In this document: positions 34,161 to 42,032 of the stretch, piece by piece
How the letters are laid out: every line of letters begins with the position of its first letter
How positions within the stretch are numbered: the stretch's first letter is position 1
Position numbers and translations under genes: made by a program
DNA from: Methanomassiliicoccales archaeon
Lineage (GTDB): Archaea > Thermoplasmatota > Thermoplasmata > Methanomassiliicoccales > UBA472
Reading direction: 5' to 3'
Length of the DNA stretch: 55,323 bases
Assembly (NCBI GenBank): GCA_035527755.1
Contig: DATKZX010000015.1
Location: 1-55,323 of the forward strand
The notes under the pieces: model-generated
Seen by the model: only the letters and a program-made list of their open reading frames with translations
What the model was told of the DNA's origin: nothing
Databases searched by the model: none

Positions 34161-35303
34161 TCAAATAACGTTCGTTGGCCAGGAGACGGCTTTTATGCTC
34201 GGGGACTCTTCCAGGTCCCGGAAGTACGCCAGGTACAGCTCCTCGGCCACCTTGGGCAGAGGTTCCGAGATCAGTTTTAAGCAGGTCAACCCCACGGTGT
34301 AGATGGTGAAGAATATCGAGGGGTCCTCTTCCGCCAAACGATCCTGGGCCTGTTCCAACAGGTAGGGGGAGAACTCATCGTTCAGAAAATTACGGATGAG
34401 CCCGATGGCCTCGTCCTTGTGCCCGGTGACGCTGAACGACGAACATTCCCTGACCAGTTCCTTGAGGCGGGTGAAGGCCCAGATGTCCACGCCGCTCATG
34501 TCCTTCAACGACATGTGCGGAAGCTCCGTGATCTGCTCCTTCACCATCGATCCCAAGGCGCGCAGATGGTCGATCGTTTCGACCTCCCTCAAGCGATCGT
34601 CGATCAGGTCGTCGGTGTAATCAAAGCTGCGCTGTTTGTTGGCCCTCATCGCGGTGCGCAGTGATTCCTCGATACGACCGCTCATCATGCCAAGCTTCGA
34701 TAGTTCGGGGGTGATCCTGAGCATCTCCGCCAGGTAGTTCTTCATCGTTTCGACCGATCGGTAGCGATGCTTCAGCAGACCCACGATGAGCACCGAGTCC
34801 TCCACGGCCCGCTCCATGTCCCCTTCCAGGAAGGTGACCTTGGAAAGCTCGACCAGTGTGATTATGTCGTCCACGAAAATATCCCGACTTCTGGCCAGAT
34901 TGGTGAGGAATATGGTCTGCTCGAAATTGGTCGCGAACACCGCGGCCTTCTCCCCCCATATCTCCACCATCAGCATCCTGACCCCTTTGCGCACGTCCTG
35001 GTCCGGGTTCGAAAGCCCTTCCAGCACCGCCACTTGCCCCTCGCGGCCCTTGGTGATCGTCTTGAGCAGGCGATCGATCCCCTTGCGGGCCTTGACGTTC
35101 CTGGTGTCATAATTGCGCAGGAGCACTGTGACCATGGCCTCGGTCTCTTCCTTGGCGATCTTTAGAACGCGCGTCTCCATGCGGCTACGTTCGATGGACA
35201 AAGGAGATGCCAGCGAATCTATGAGTATCGGTTCCAACCTCTCCGCCTCGGTCCGGACCTTGGTGGATGCTGGTAGGATGTCGCGCAACGAGGTCGGTGG
35301 CAT
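34161..35303 (-). CDS. Large helical protein of unknown function (HEAT-like)
   Basis: A 380-residue protein that I do not recognise. It appears to be almost wholly alpha-helical without membrane segments; blocks such as VLLRNYDTRNVKARKGIDRLL and VLEGLSNPDQDVRKGVRMLM resemble HEAT repeats in the first third. A TATA-like box GAATTTATC on the minus strand (35326-35334) centred 27 bp before the ATG supports this start. It lies upstream of ftsZ on the same strand (110 bases apart) and is divergent from a Roadblock-domain gene. A scaffold role in division or GTPase signalling is conceivable, but it is not shown. Confidence 0.75.
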   Translation of the reverse strand: MPPTSLRDILPASTKVRTEAERLEPILIDSLASPLSIERSRMETRVLKIAKEETEAMVTVLLRNYDTRNVKARKGIDRLLKTITKGREGQVAVLEGLSNPDQDVRKGVRMLMVEIWGEKAAVFATNFEQTIFLTNLARSRDIFVDDIITLVELSKVTFLEGDMERAVEDSVLIVGLLKHRYRSVETMKNYLAEMLRITPELSKLGMMSGRIEESLRTAMRANKQRSFDYTDDLIDDRLREVETIDHLRALGSMVKEQITELPHMSLKDMSGVDIWAFTRLKELVRECSSFSVTGHKDEAIGLIRNFLNDEFSPYLLEQAQDRLAEEDPSIFFTIYTVGLTCLKLISEPLPKVAEELYLAYFRDLEESPSIKAVSWPTNVI

Positions 35304-35412
35304 ATTGGTCTTATAAGATTACGACGATAAATTCTTTTGTTTCCAGATATTTTATTCAGCAAAGGTTTTATTTGCTATAGCCATTTCCATCCCTATAGAG
35401 TGGGGTGCGGGA

Positions 35413-35754
35413 ATGGACGAAAAGGATTTTGAACGATTGCTCATTAGTGTTTCCGCTGTCGATGACGTGATATCCGCATATGTCTGCTCCCGGGCCGGAA
35501 CCTATATTGATGGCGCCACGCCAAAGATGGCCGACAGGAACATGTATTCCGCCATCACCTCCCTGGCGTTCGGCACTGCCGAGCAGGTCGGCCATGAGAT
35601 GAACGACAATCTGCAGCACGTTTCCCTCAATTTCTCTGAAAAGCGGCTGCTCATCATCTCCTTGGGATCGCGTCATCTCATGGGAATATTGGTCGACCAT
35701 AAAGCGAACGTGGACGAGCTTCTTTCCAAGGTCCGGGCACTGATCACCGAATGA
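35413..35754 (+). CDS. Roadblock/LC7-domain protein
   Basis: A 113-residue protein resembling the Roadblock/LC7 family, found in regulators of small Ras-like GTPases and in archaeal/bacterial MglB-type proteins. The visible pattern is an N-terminal helix, VDDVISAYVCSRAGTYID (the typical beta hairpin), a long central helix, and LLIISLGSRHLMGILVD, followed by a C-terminal helix. No GTPase gene is adjacent. It is divergent from the HEAT-like gene and touches the stop of the convergent PHP gene with no base between. GGGGTGCGGG precedes the ATG. Function is inferred from fold only. Confidence 0.75.
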   Translation: MDEKDFERLLISVSAVDDVISAYVCSRAGTYIDGATPKMADRNMYSAITSLAFGTAEQVGHEMNDNLQHVSLNFSEKRLLIISLGSRHLMGILVDHKANVDELLSKVRALITE

Positions 35755-36417
35755 TCACATTCTCTTGAAGCCGCGACCCATCCATTGCCTGATGCATTTT
35801 ACCCCGTAACCGACGGTTCCGGACCTTTGCCGATTGACCCCGGCGGTGCTGCCTTGACCTGAGAGCATCTCCTGGATGACGTCGTCCACGGTCAGGCAAT
35901 CTCCCCGGGTCTCGAAGTATGTCGTCCCCACCGTGGCCGGTTCGTGAGAATCGCTGCCGGCGGTGAACGGCCGGCACAGGTCTATCGCCAATCTTTCGGC
36001 CATTTCATTGCTGGAAAGGGTGGAGCGGCCGTTATGGATCTCGATGGCGTCGAACTGATTGGAGGCGGTGTTCTCTTCTCCCAGCCCCGACCAGAGGCGG
36101 TAGGGATGCGCCGCCACGGCGATCCCTCCCTGCGCGTGTATGAGATCGATGGTCTCCGCCACCGCAAGATCCCTGGGGACCAGCTCCCGGATGTTGTAGG
36201 CCAGGATATGCCCTTCGGCAGATGATATCTCCATGCCGGGGATGATGAGCAGGTCCTCCCGACACAGCGAGCGGGCGTAGAGAGATCCTTCCAAGGAGTT
36301 GTGGTCCATTATGGCCACCCCGGCCATTCCCTTTTTCACGCAGGCGTCCAGAACATCCTCCACCCTGCTGGTGGAATCGTTGGAATGGCTGGAATGCACG
36401 TGAAGGTCGAACCTCAT
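35755..36417 (-). CDS. PHP-domain metal-dependent phosphoesterase
   Basis: A 220-residue PHP hydrolase. The metal ligands are seen in FDLHVHSSHSNDS near residue 3, IMDHNSLEG, PGMEISSAEGH, VAAHPYRLW, EIHNGRS and FTAGSDSHE, so the trinuclear site looks complete. PHP proteins of this size cleave nucleoside 3',5'-bisphosphates, RNA ends or histidinol phosphate; the exact substrate cannot be told. Its ATG overlaps the metG stop by four bases, so it is co-expressed with methionyl-tRNA synthetase. A basic tail (CIRQWMGRGFKRM) might bind nucleic acid. Confidence 0.85.
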   Translation of the reverse strand: MRFDLHVHSSHSNDSTSRVEDVLDACVKKGMAGVAIMDHNSLEGSLYARSLCREDLLIIPGMEISSAEGHILAYNIRELVPRDLAVAETIDLIHAQGGIAVAAHPYRLWSGLGEENTASNQFDAIEIHNGRSTLSSNEMAERLAIDLCRPFTAGSDSHEPATVGTTYFETRGDCLTVDDVIQEMLSGQGSTAGVNRQRSGTVGYGVKCIRQWMGRGFKRM

Positions 36418-38633
36418 CTCACTTTGGCTCCGTTATCAAGTTCCCCATCGACACCGATGCTGACCTTCTTTTCGGTGAAGAGCGGCAGCGCCGTCTCCGC
36501 CCCTTCCTTGGGCAGGAAGAAGGCCGCCTGCGTGCCTTTTGTCAGTGATGAGGTGTCCGCTTTGACCGACCGACCCAGGTCCGCCTCCTGATCGTTGAGC
36601 ACGGTGCCGACGCGCAGCACGAACGTCTGGAACTCCTGGAAGGTCAGGACCTTGCTTACCGGGCTGAGGCCGCTCGTCACCCTATCACCGGGCTCGGCGG
36701 GACCGGAAGGCGTCAGCACTTTGACGAGGTCTCCCGATTCAGCTGCCAGCACCATGCCCTGGGACTCCACGCCCCGCAACTTCGCCGGCTGCAGATTGGT
36801 GATGACCACCACCTTCTTCCCGGTCAGCTGTTCCTTGGTGTAGTAGTTCTTCAACCCGGCGACCAGCTGTATCGGCCGGCCGATGTCGACCTTCAGCACC
36901 ATCAGCTTGTCGGCGTTGGGGTGATCGCTCACCTCCTCCACCAGGCCTACCCTCAGGTCCAAGGCCTCGTAGGCGGCGAAGGGCGATTCCTCGCGGTCGA
37001 TCTCCACTTTCTTGAAGAGCGGTTTGGGCTCGGGCAGCGGACGTCCGACGTTCAGGTCCTTGGTGACCCAGTCCCACGAGCCATCGCCGATGGTATCATC
37101 ATTGCCCAGTAGGCCCCAGAGACGCTGGGAGGAGAAGGGCATGAAGGGATGGCCCAGCACCGCCAATGCCTGGACGATCCGCAGGTTGAGGTTCAGAACG
37201 CCGCCGCACTTCGCCCGGTCGGTCTTCATCAGGCTCCACGGCTTCACAGCATCGAAGAAGCGGTTTCCGAACTGCGCCAGGTCCATGATGGCCTTGAGTC
37301 CCTTCTTGAACTGGCAGGCGGAGATGTAGGTCTCAACCTCCAACAAGGCTTGGGAGATGGCGCCCCGGACCTGAGCTTCCTCGGCCTCAATGCCCTCCGG
37401 GAGCGAGGGGACCTCCTGGAAGTTCTTGTGCGTGAAGCTGAGAACCCGATGGAAGTAGTTGCCCAACGTGGCCACCAGCTCGTTGTTGACCTTGGTCTCG
37501 AAGTCCTCCCAGGAGAAGTCGGCGTCCTTTCCCTCTGGCATATTGACCGTCAGGTAGTAGCGTACCAGATCGGCGTCGAAGAGCTTCAGTATGCTGGGGA
37601 TGTCGATGCTGGGCCCCTTGCTCTTGGATAACTTCTCACCCTTGAAGGTCAGGAACTCGTTGGCCGGCACGTCGTAGGGGAGATTGAGTCCTCCATACCC
37701 CATGAGAATGGACGGCCAGATGATGGTGTGGAACGGTATGTTGTCCTTGCCCAGGAAGTAATAGCTCTTGACCTCGGGGTCCATCCAGTAGTCCTTCCAG
37801 GCATCCGGTCTTCCGATGCTCTGCGCCCACTCCTTGCTTGCCGAGAGATAACCGATGACCGCCTCGAACCAGACGTAGATGACCTTGCCCTCGGTGTTGG
37901 GCAGAGGGACCGGTACTCCCCAGGACATGTCCCTGGTGATGGGCCGGTCCTTCAATCCCGATTCCAACCAGTTCTGGGTGAACAGCTGGACGTTGGAGCG
38001 CCAGTGCTCGCTTCCTTGGACGTAGGAGAGCAACGGCTCATCGAAGTCGGTGAGCTTGAAGAAGTAATGCTCGGTCTCCTTCATCTCCGGGCGGGAATGG
38101 CAGGTGATGCAGACCGGGTCGGATATCTCCCCCACCTCGAAGGTAGTGCCGCACTTGTCGCATTGGTCGCTGCGGCTGGATTCGTTCCCGCACTTGGAGC
38201 ATTTTCCCTCCACATAACGATCGGGAAGGAACTTTACGCACTTGGGGCAGTAATACTGCAGGGTCTGGCGCTGTTCCAGATGCCCTTTCTCCATCAATCT
38301 CAGGAAGACGTCATGCACCACGCTCACGTGGTTGGGCGTATGGGTCTTGGTGAACAATGAGAACTCGATGCCCAGGTCCTCGATGGCCTTCTTGTTGATG
38401 AGGTGGTAGCGTTCCGCCACCTGCTCCGGGGTCTGGTTCTCCTTTTCGGCGCGTACCGTCACCGGGGTGCCGTGCTGGTCGGAGCCGGAGACCATGAGCA
38501 CCTGGTGTCCGCGCATGCGGTGATAACGGGAGAATATGTCAGGGGGCAGCAGCGATCCGGCCACGTGCCCCAGGTGAATAGCGCTGTTTGCGTAAGGCCA
38601 GGCCACGCCTATGAATACCTTGGGTCGCTCCAT
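36414..38633 (-). CDS. metG: Methionyl-tRNA synthetase with tandem C-terminal tRNA-binding modules
   Basis: Charges tRNA with methionine. The 739 residues contain the HIGH-type motif HLGH near residue 19, a double zinc knuckle (CPKC, CSKC, CDKC, CITC), WFEAVIGY, and the KMSKS-type motif GEKLSKSKG near residue 330. An EMAP/Trbp111-type tRNA-binding domain follows from about residue 550. After it a second, shorter module begins FQEFQTFVLRVGTVL and resembles a degenerate second copy. A TATA-like box (AGTTAAATG, minus strand) centred 27 bp before the ATG at 38633 fixes the start. The PHP gene follows with a 4-base overlap. Confidence 0.96.
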   Translation of the reverse strand: MERPKVFIGVAWPYANSAIHLGHVAGSLLPPDIFSRYHRMRGHQVLMVSGSDQHGTPVTVRAEKENQTPEQVAERYHLINKKAIEDLGIEFSLFTKTHTPNHVSVVHDVFLRLMEKGHLEQRQTLQYYCPKCVKFLPDRYVEGKCSKCGNESSRSDQCDKCGTTFEVGEISDPVCITCHSRPEMKETEHYFFKLTDFDEPLLSYVQGSEHWRSNVQLFTQNWLESGLKDRPITRDMSWGVPVPLPNTEGKVIYVWFEAVIGYLSASKEWAQSIGRPDAWKDYWMDPEVKSYYFLGKDNIPFHTIIWPSILMGYGGLNLPYDVPANEFLTFKGEKLSKSKGPSIDIPSILKLFDADLVRYYLTVNMPEGKDADFSWEDFETKVNNELVATLGNYFHRVLSFTHKNFQEVPSLPEGIEAEEAQVRGAISQALLEVETYISACQFKKGLKAIMDLAQFGNRFFDAVKPWSLMKTDRAKCGGVLNLNLRIVQALAVLGHPFMPFSSQRLWGLLGNDDTIGDGSWDWVTKDLNVGRPLPEPKPLFKKVEIDREESPFAAYEALDLRVGLVEEVSDHPNADKLMVLKVDIGRPIQLVAGLKNYYTKEQLTGKKVVVITNLQPAKLRGVESQGMVLAAESGDLVKVLTPSGPAEPGDRVTSGLSPVSKVLTFQEFQTFVLRVGTVLNDQEADLGRSVKADTSSLTKGTQAAFFLPKEGAETALPLFTEKKVSIGVDGELDNGAKVR

Positions 38634-38655
38634 CGGCGGTGGAATGATTTTTCGA

Positions 38656-38664
38656 CATTTAACT
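38656..38664 (-). promoter_or_regulatory. TATA-like box of metG
   Basis: The minus strand reads AGTTAAATG, centred 27 bp before the metG ATG at 38633, and lies within a longer open frame that is therefore unlikely to be translated. Confidence 0.55.
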
Positions 38665-38753
38665 TTGCTTATCAAGGAAAATTAGGCAGGTACTTATACC
38701 CTGCAACAAAATAATTTTAGCAATCATTATTGAAAAAGTGAAGGTGGTATCAT

Positions 38754-40694
38754 ATGGCGGACGATCAGGAGATCGAGATCACATTAGTGGAGTGCATCAG
38801 AACACCTCCGGGGCACGTAACCCCGGAGCAGGTGCCTGAAAAGGTGGAGGCACGGGCCATGGACCCATCGGTCAAGGAGGTCTTGGCCAAGACCATGTTG
38901 GAGGGCGTGGAGACCGTTTGGGATAGATTTGAGAAGCAGCAGCCTCCCTGCAAGTTCTGCGACAATGGATTGTCATGTCAGAGATGCGCCATGGGGCCAT
39001 GCCGCATCATGGGCGATGGCAGGAACCGCGGGGTGTGCGGGGCTACGCCCGACCTCATCGTCTCTCGGAACCTTTTGGACCAGATCGCCACCGGGGCGGC
39101 CGCCCACTCCGACCATGGACGGGAAGTGGCCGAAACACTATTGAAGACCGCCAGGGGACAAGCTCCGAACTACAAGATCGAGGACGAGGCCAAACTGATG
39201 GTTCTGGCCAAGGAGTACGGGTTGGACACCAGTAAGCCGATGAACAAGGTAGCGGAGGATCTGGCATTGGCCATGCTTGAGGAATTCGGCACTCTGAAAG
39301 GGGAGCTGATCATGTATAATCGCATGCCTCCGGGAACCCTTGAACTGCTCAAGAAGGCCGGTCTGACGCCCAGGTCCATCGACCGGGAGATAGTGGAGGC
39401 CATGCACCGGGTGCACATGGGAGTGGGTGCGGACTACCGCAACATACTGGCGCAAGGGGTGAGAGCCTCGTTGGGAGACGGTTGGGGCGGTTCCATGATC
39501 GGCACCGAGCTCAGCGACGTGATGTTCGGGACGCCTAGCATCCAGAAGGGCAAGGTGAACCTGAGCGTTCTGAAGAAGGACCAGGTGAACATCTCGCTGC
39601 ACGGACACAACCCGGTGCTATCGGAGATGGTGGTCAAGGCAGCGGCGTTGCCGGAAATGAAGAAGAGAGCGGAAGCCGTAGGTGCCAAGGGCATCAATCT
39701 GGTCGGTCTTTGTTGCACCGGCAACGAACTATTGATGCGCAAAGGCATCCCCCAGGCCGGAAATCATCTCAGCCAGGAGCTGGTCATAACCACTGGGGCG
39801 TTGGAAGTGATGATCGTCGACTATCAGTGCATCTTCCCCTCCCTGCCCAACACCGCCGCCTGTTATCATACCAAGGTCATCACCACATCGCCCAAGGCCA
39901 AGATACCTGGTGGAAAATACATGGAGGTCACACCGGAGAACGCCTTCGAACAGGCCAAGAAGATGGTGGAACTAGCCATAGACAATTTCCAGAACCGGGA
40001 TGAGATGAGGATGCTCATACCCAGCAAGCCCATGGACGCCGTTGTCGGCTTCTCGGTGGAGGCGCTCCGCGCCGCCTTGGGCGGGACGCTGAAACCTTTG
40101 CTGGACATTATCCTAGAGGGAAAGATCAGAGGCTGCGTGGGCATCGTGGGCTGCAATAATCCCAAGATAAAGCACGACTACGGGCACATCACCCTGGCCA
40201 AGGAGCTGATCAAGCGGAACATCATCGTTGTAGAGACGGGTTGCGCCGCCATCGCCTGCGCCGAGGCGGGATTGATGAGGCCGGAGGCGGCGGACCTGGC
40301 GGGCAAGTCCTTGGGCACAGTGTGCCGTTCGTTGGGAATACCCCCGGTACTGCACATGGGCTCCTGCGTGGACAACACCAGAATACTGAACCTGGCGGCG
40401 GAACTGGCCAACTTGGCCGGAGTGCGAATAGACCAGCTGCCGGTTGGTGGAGCTGCTCCGGAATGGTACTCTCCCAAGGCGGTGTCCATCGGCGCCTACT
40501 TCGTGGGCTCGGGCATCAGCGTGGTGCTGGGCGTAATGCCCAAGATCGGCGGCAGCCCCAATGTCGTCAAGATGCTGACCGAGGACCTGGACGACGTAGT
40601 GAAGGCCAGGTTCTGGGTGGAGTCGGACCCGAAGAGGTCCGCGGCCATACTCTTCGATCACATCGAAATGAAACGGGTAGCACTGGGACTATGA
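38754..40694 (+). CDS. cooS: Anaerobic carbon-monoxide dehydrogenase, catalytic subunit CooS
   Basis: Ni-Fe-S enzyme oxidising CO to CO2. All C-cluster ligands can be placed in the 646 residues: His285 in HGHNP, Cys321 in GLCCTGNE, Cys359 in DYQCIFP, Cys467 in GCNNPK, Cys497 in ETGCAA and Cys538 in HMGSCVDN; the active-site lysine is Lys575 in PKAVSIG. B-cluster cysteines are 75, 78, 83 and 95. The D-cluster motif is Cys66-x2-Cys69, with Ser74 where the second D-cluster cysteine of [4Fe-4S] forms lies. AAGGTGG precedes the ATG. cooC follows with a 4-base overlap. No cooF ferredoxin, energy-conserving hydrogenase or acetyl-CoA synthase gene is near, so the electron acceptor is unknown. Confidence 0.97.
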   Translation: MADDQEIEITLVECIRTPPGHVTPEQVPEKVEARAMDPSVKEVLAKTMLEGVETVWDRFEKQQPPCKFCDNGLSCQRCAMGPCRIMGDGRNRGVCGATPDLIVSRNLLDQIATGAAAHSDHGREVAETLLKTARGQAPNYKIEDEAKLMVLAKEYGLDTSKPMNKVAEDLALAMLEEFGTLKGELIMYNRMPPGTLELLKKAGLTPRSIDREIVEAMHRVHMGVGADYRNILAQGVRASLGDGWGGSMIGTELSDVMFGTPSIQKGKVNLSVLKKDQVNISLHGHNPVLSEMVVKAAALPEMKKRAEAVGAKGINLVGLCCTGNELLMRKGIPQAGNHLSQELVITTGALEVMIVDYQCIFPSLPNTAACYHTKVITTSPKAKIPGGKYMEVTPENAFEQAKKMVELAIDNFQNRDEMRMLIPSKPMDAVVGFSVEALRAALGGTLKPLLDIILEGKIRGCVGIVGCNNPKIKHDYGHITLAKELIKRNIIVVETGCAAIACAEAGLMRPEAADLAGKSLGTVCRSLGIPPVLHMGSCVDNTRILNLAAELANLAGVRIDQLPVGGAAPEWYSPKAVSIGAYFVGSGISVVLGVMPKIGGSPNVVKMLTEDLDDVVKARFWVESDPKRSAAILFDHIEMKRVALGL

Positions 40695-41536
40695 GCCGGA
40701 AGGCGGCCGCGGAGCTGGTGAAAGAGCTTCGGCGGAGACCGGGAAACCAGGGCGGACAGAGAATATTGGTCGTCGGCAAGGGGGGAGTGGGAAAGACCAC
40801 GTTGTCGGCGGCGCTGTGCCTGCTGGGGGCAGCCGAGGGACGCCGAGTCCTGGCAGTTGACCAGGACGCCCAGCAGAACCTGGCCTATTCGCTCGGTTAT
40901 CCGCCGGACAAGGCCGCCTTCCTCCGCCCCATCACTCAGGAGCTCGATTATATCGAGCAGCGGGTGGGAGCCCGTCCTGGTCAGGGATGGGGCGGGTTAA
41001 TCAATCTGACACCGGACGTCTCCGATGTCACCGAACGCTTCGGGGTGCGTATAGCACCGAACCTGGACCTACTGGTCATGGGCGGGGTGGTGCAGGCGTC
41101 GACCGGCTGTCTGTGCCCGGAGAACTCGTTGTTGGGCGCATTGGTCCGCTTCCTGAATTCCAAGGAAGATGACCTTATCGTCATGGACGCGCAGGCGGGA
41201 TTGGAGCCGTTCGGCCGGACCGTCGCTGACGGCTTCGGAACCGCCCTGGTCGTTTCCGAGCCGACCTTCAACTCCCTGCAGGTGGCCGCCCGCATCGCCA
41301 AACTGTCCCGGGACATCGGAATGCGCCGGGTAGACCTGGTGCTGAACAAGTGCCAGGAGAGCTCGGACGAGGAAAAGGCCAAACGCCTGATCCCTGAGAC
41401 GGTGTTCGATAACGTTCACCCGCTGCCTTTGGACCGATCGGTGCGCGATAATGAGCCGGACGTATCGCCTTTGATCGGGAAAGGAGGACCGTACATGGAG
41501 GCCGTCAGACGATTGGCTGCCTCGCTGGCGCGTTGA
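40691..41536 (+). CDS. cooC: CO dehydrogenase nickel-insertion ATPase CooC
   Basis: ATPase that delivers nickel to the C-cluster of CooS. The 281 residues have the deviant Walker A GKGGVGKTT (residues 29-37) with the signature lysine at 30, VDQDAQQNLA as the switch I region, and Cys140-x-Cys142 (GCLCPEN), the pair that binds nickel between two subunits in CooC1. VMDAQAGLEPFGR is the Walker B/switch II region. The ATG overlaps the cooS stop by ATGA; the frame is also open upstream within cooS, but that part is a shadow. The N-terminal 22 residues are an extension before the first strand. Confidence 0.95.
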   Translation: MSRKAAAELVKELRRRPGNQGGQRILVVGKGGVGKTTLSAALCLLGAAEGRRVLAVDQDAQQNLAYSLGYPPDKAAFLRPITQELDYIEQRVGARPGQGWGGLINLTPDVSDVTERFGVRIAPNLDLLVMGGVVQASTGCLCPENSLLGALVRFLNSKEDDLIVMDAQAGLEPFGRTVADGFGTALVVSEPTFNSLQVAARIAKLSRDIGMRRVDLVLNKCQESSDEEKAKRLIPETVFDNVHPLPLDRSVRDNEPDVSPLIGKGGPYMEAVRRLAASLAR

Positions 41537-41703
41537 AATTATTTAGTAACTGTATAGGCACTTTTCCGTCGATAGGACATATGATCCGGGGTGACATGAA
41601 CCAGTTGACGAACCTGAACTGCCCAACTGCATTCATAGTGCTTGCATTTGACCCATTCCAGCTCGTTCAAGGACTGTTCGAACTACCGATGATACAGACC
41701 AAT

Positions 41704-41710
41704 CTATATT
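41704..41710 (+). promoter_or_regulatory. TATA-like box of the DUF2164 gene
   Basis: CTATATT centred 29 bp before the ATG at 41736. Confidence 0.45.
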
Positions 41711-41735
41711 GCGCATATCACTTCTGTTCCGACGG

Positions 41736-41978
41736 ATGTTGCCTATGCGCGAAAAGAGCAAGTTCAAATTAGAGAAGGAAACGAGAGAGGACATGGTCGC
41801 AGAGATCAAGACATATTTTTTAAACGAGAGGGGTGAGGAGATAGGAGATCTGGCTTCCGGATTGATCCTGGATTTCATAATTGAAAAAATTGCTTCGGAA
41901 TTCTATAACCAGGGAGTAATGGACTCGTCCCAATACATGAGCGAGCGGATAGAAGATATGCAATCATTGTTGAAGTGA
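41736..41978 (+). CDS. DUF2164-type small protein
   Basis: An 80-residue acidic helical protein. The stretch IKTYFLNERGEEIGDLASG and then LILDFIIEKIASEFYNQGV closely follows the DUF2164 pattern (YF...E.GDL.......LDF....I....YNQ.V). The family is common in bacteria and has no assigned function. The TATA distance favours the ATG at 41736; another ATG at 41745 is possible. The upstream gap 41537-41735 shows no convincing gene. Base composition appears lower in GC than around it, and with its mainly bacterial family this may be a transferred gene; composition was judged by eye. Confidence 0.75.
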   Translation: MLPMREKSKFKLEKETREDMVAEIKTYFLNERGEEIGDLASGLILDFIIEKIASEFYNQGVMDSSQYMSERIEDMQSLLK

Positions 41979-42000
41979 TCTCGTTTCCCGCATGGCGCTT

Positions 42001-42024
42001 CCGCCCTCCGTTCCTAACCGGCCC
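42001..42024. repeat. Imperfect direct repeat, left copy (next to the methyltransferase stop)
   Basis: 24 bases matching 42951-42974 at 21 positions. The two copies flank the methyltransferase gene at equal orientation; the left one lies nine bases past its stop codon. Confidence 0.65.
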
Positions 42025-42032
42025 AATCTCGA

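Noticed and set aside
38710-38731. AATAAT-N10-ATTATT inverted repeat before cooS as a NikR site like the one before nikR
   Set aside because: The arms are AT-only in an AT-rich leader, the spacer differs from the nikR dyad, and chance occurrence is likely; kept only as a hint.
40241-40690. N-terminal extension of 150 codons on cooC
   Set aside because: It lies wholly inside cooS in another frame and looks like shadow sequence; the ATG at 40691 overlaps the cooS stop and gives a normal CooC.
41597-41773. Possible 58-codon plus-strand gene after GGGGTGAC, with a cysteine-rich end
   Set aside because: It covers the promoter and start of the DUF2164 gene, has no recognisable fold, and cysteines come from the shadow of that gene. 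It cannot be excluded.
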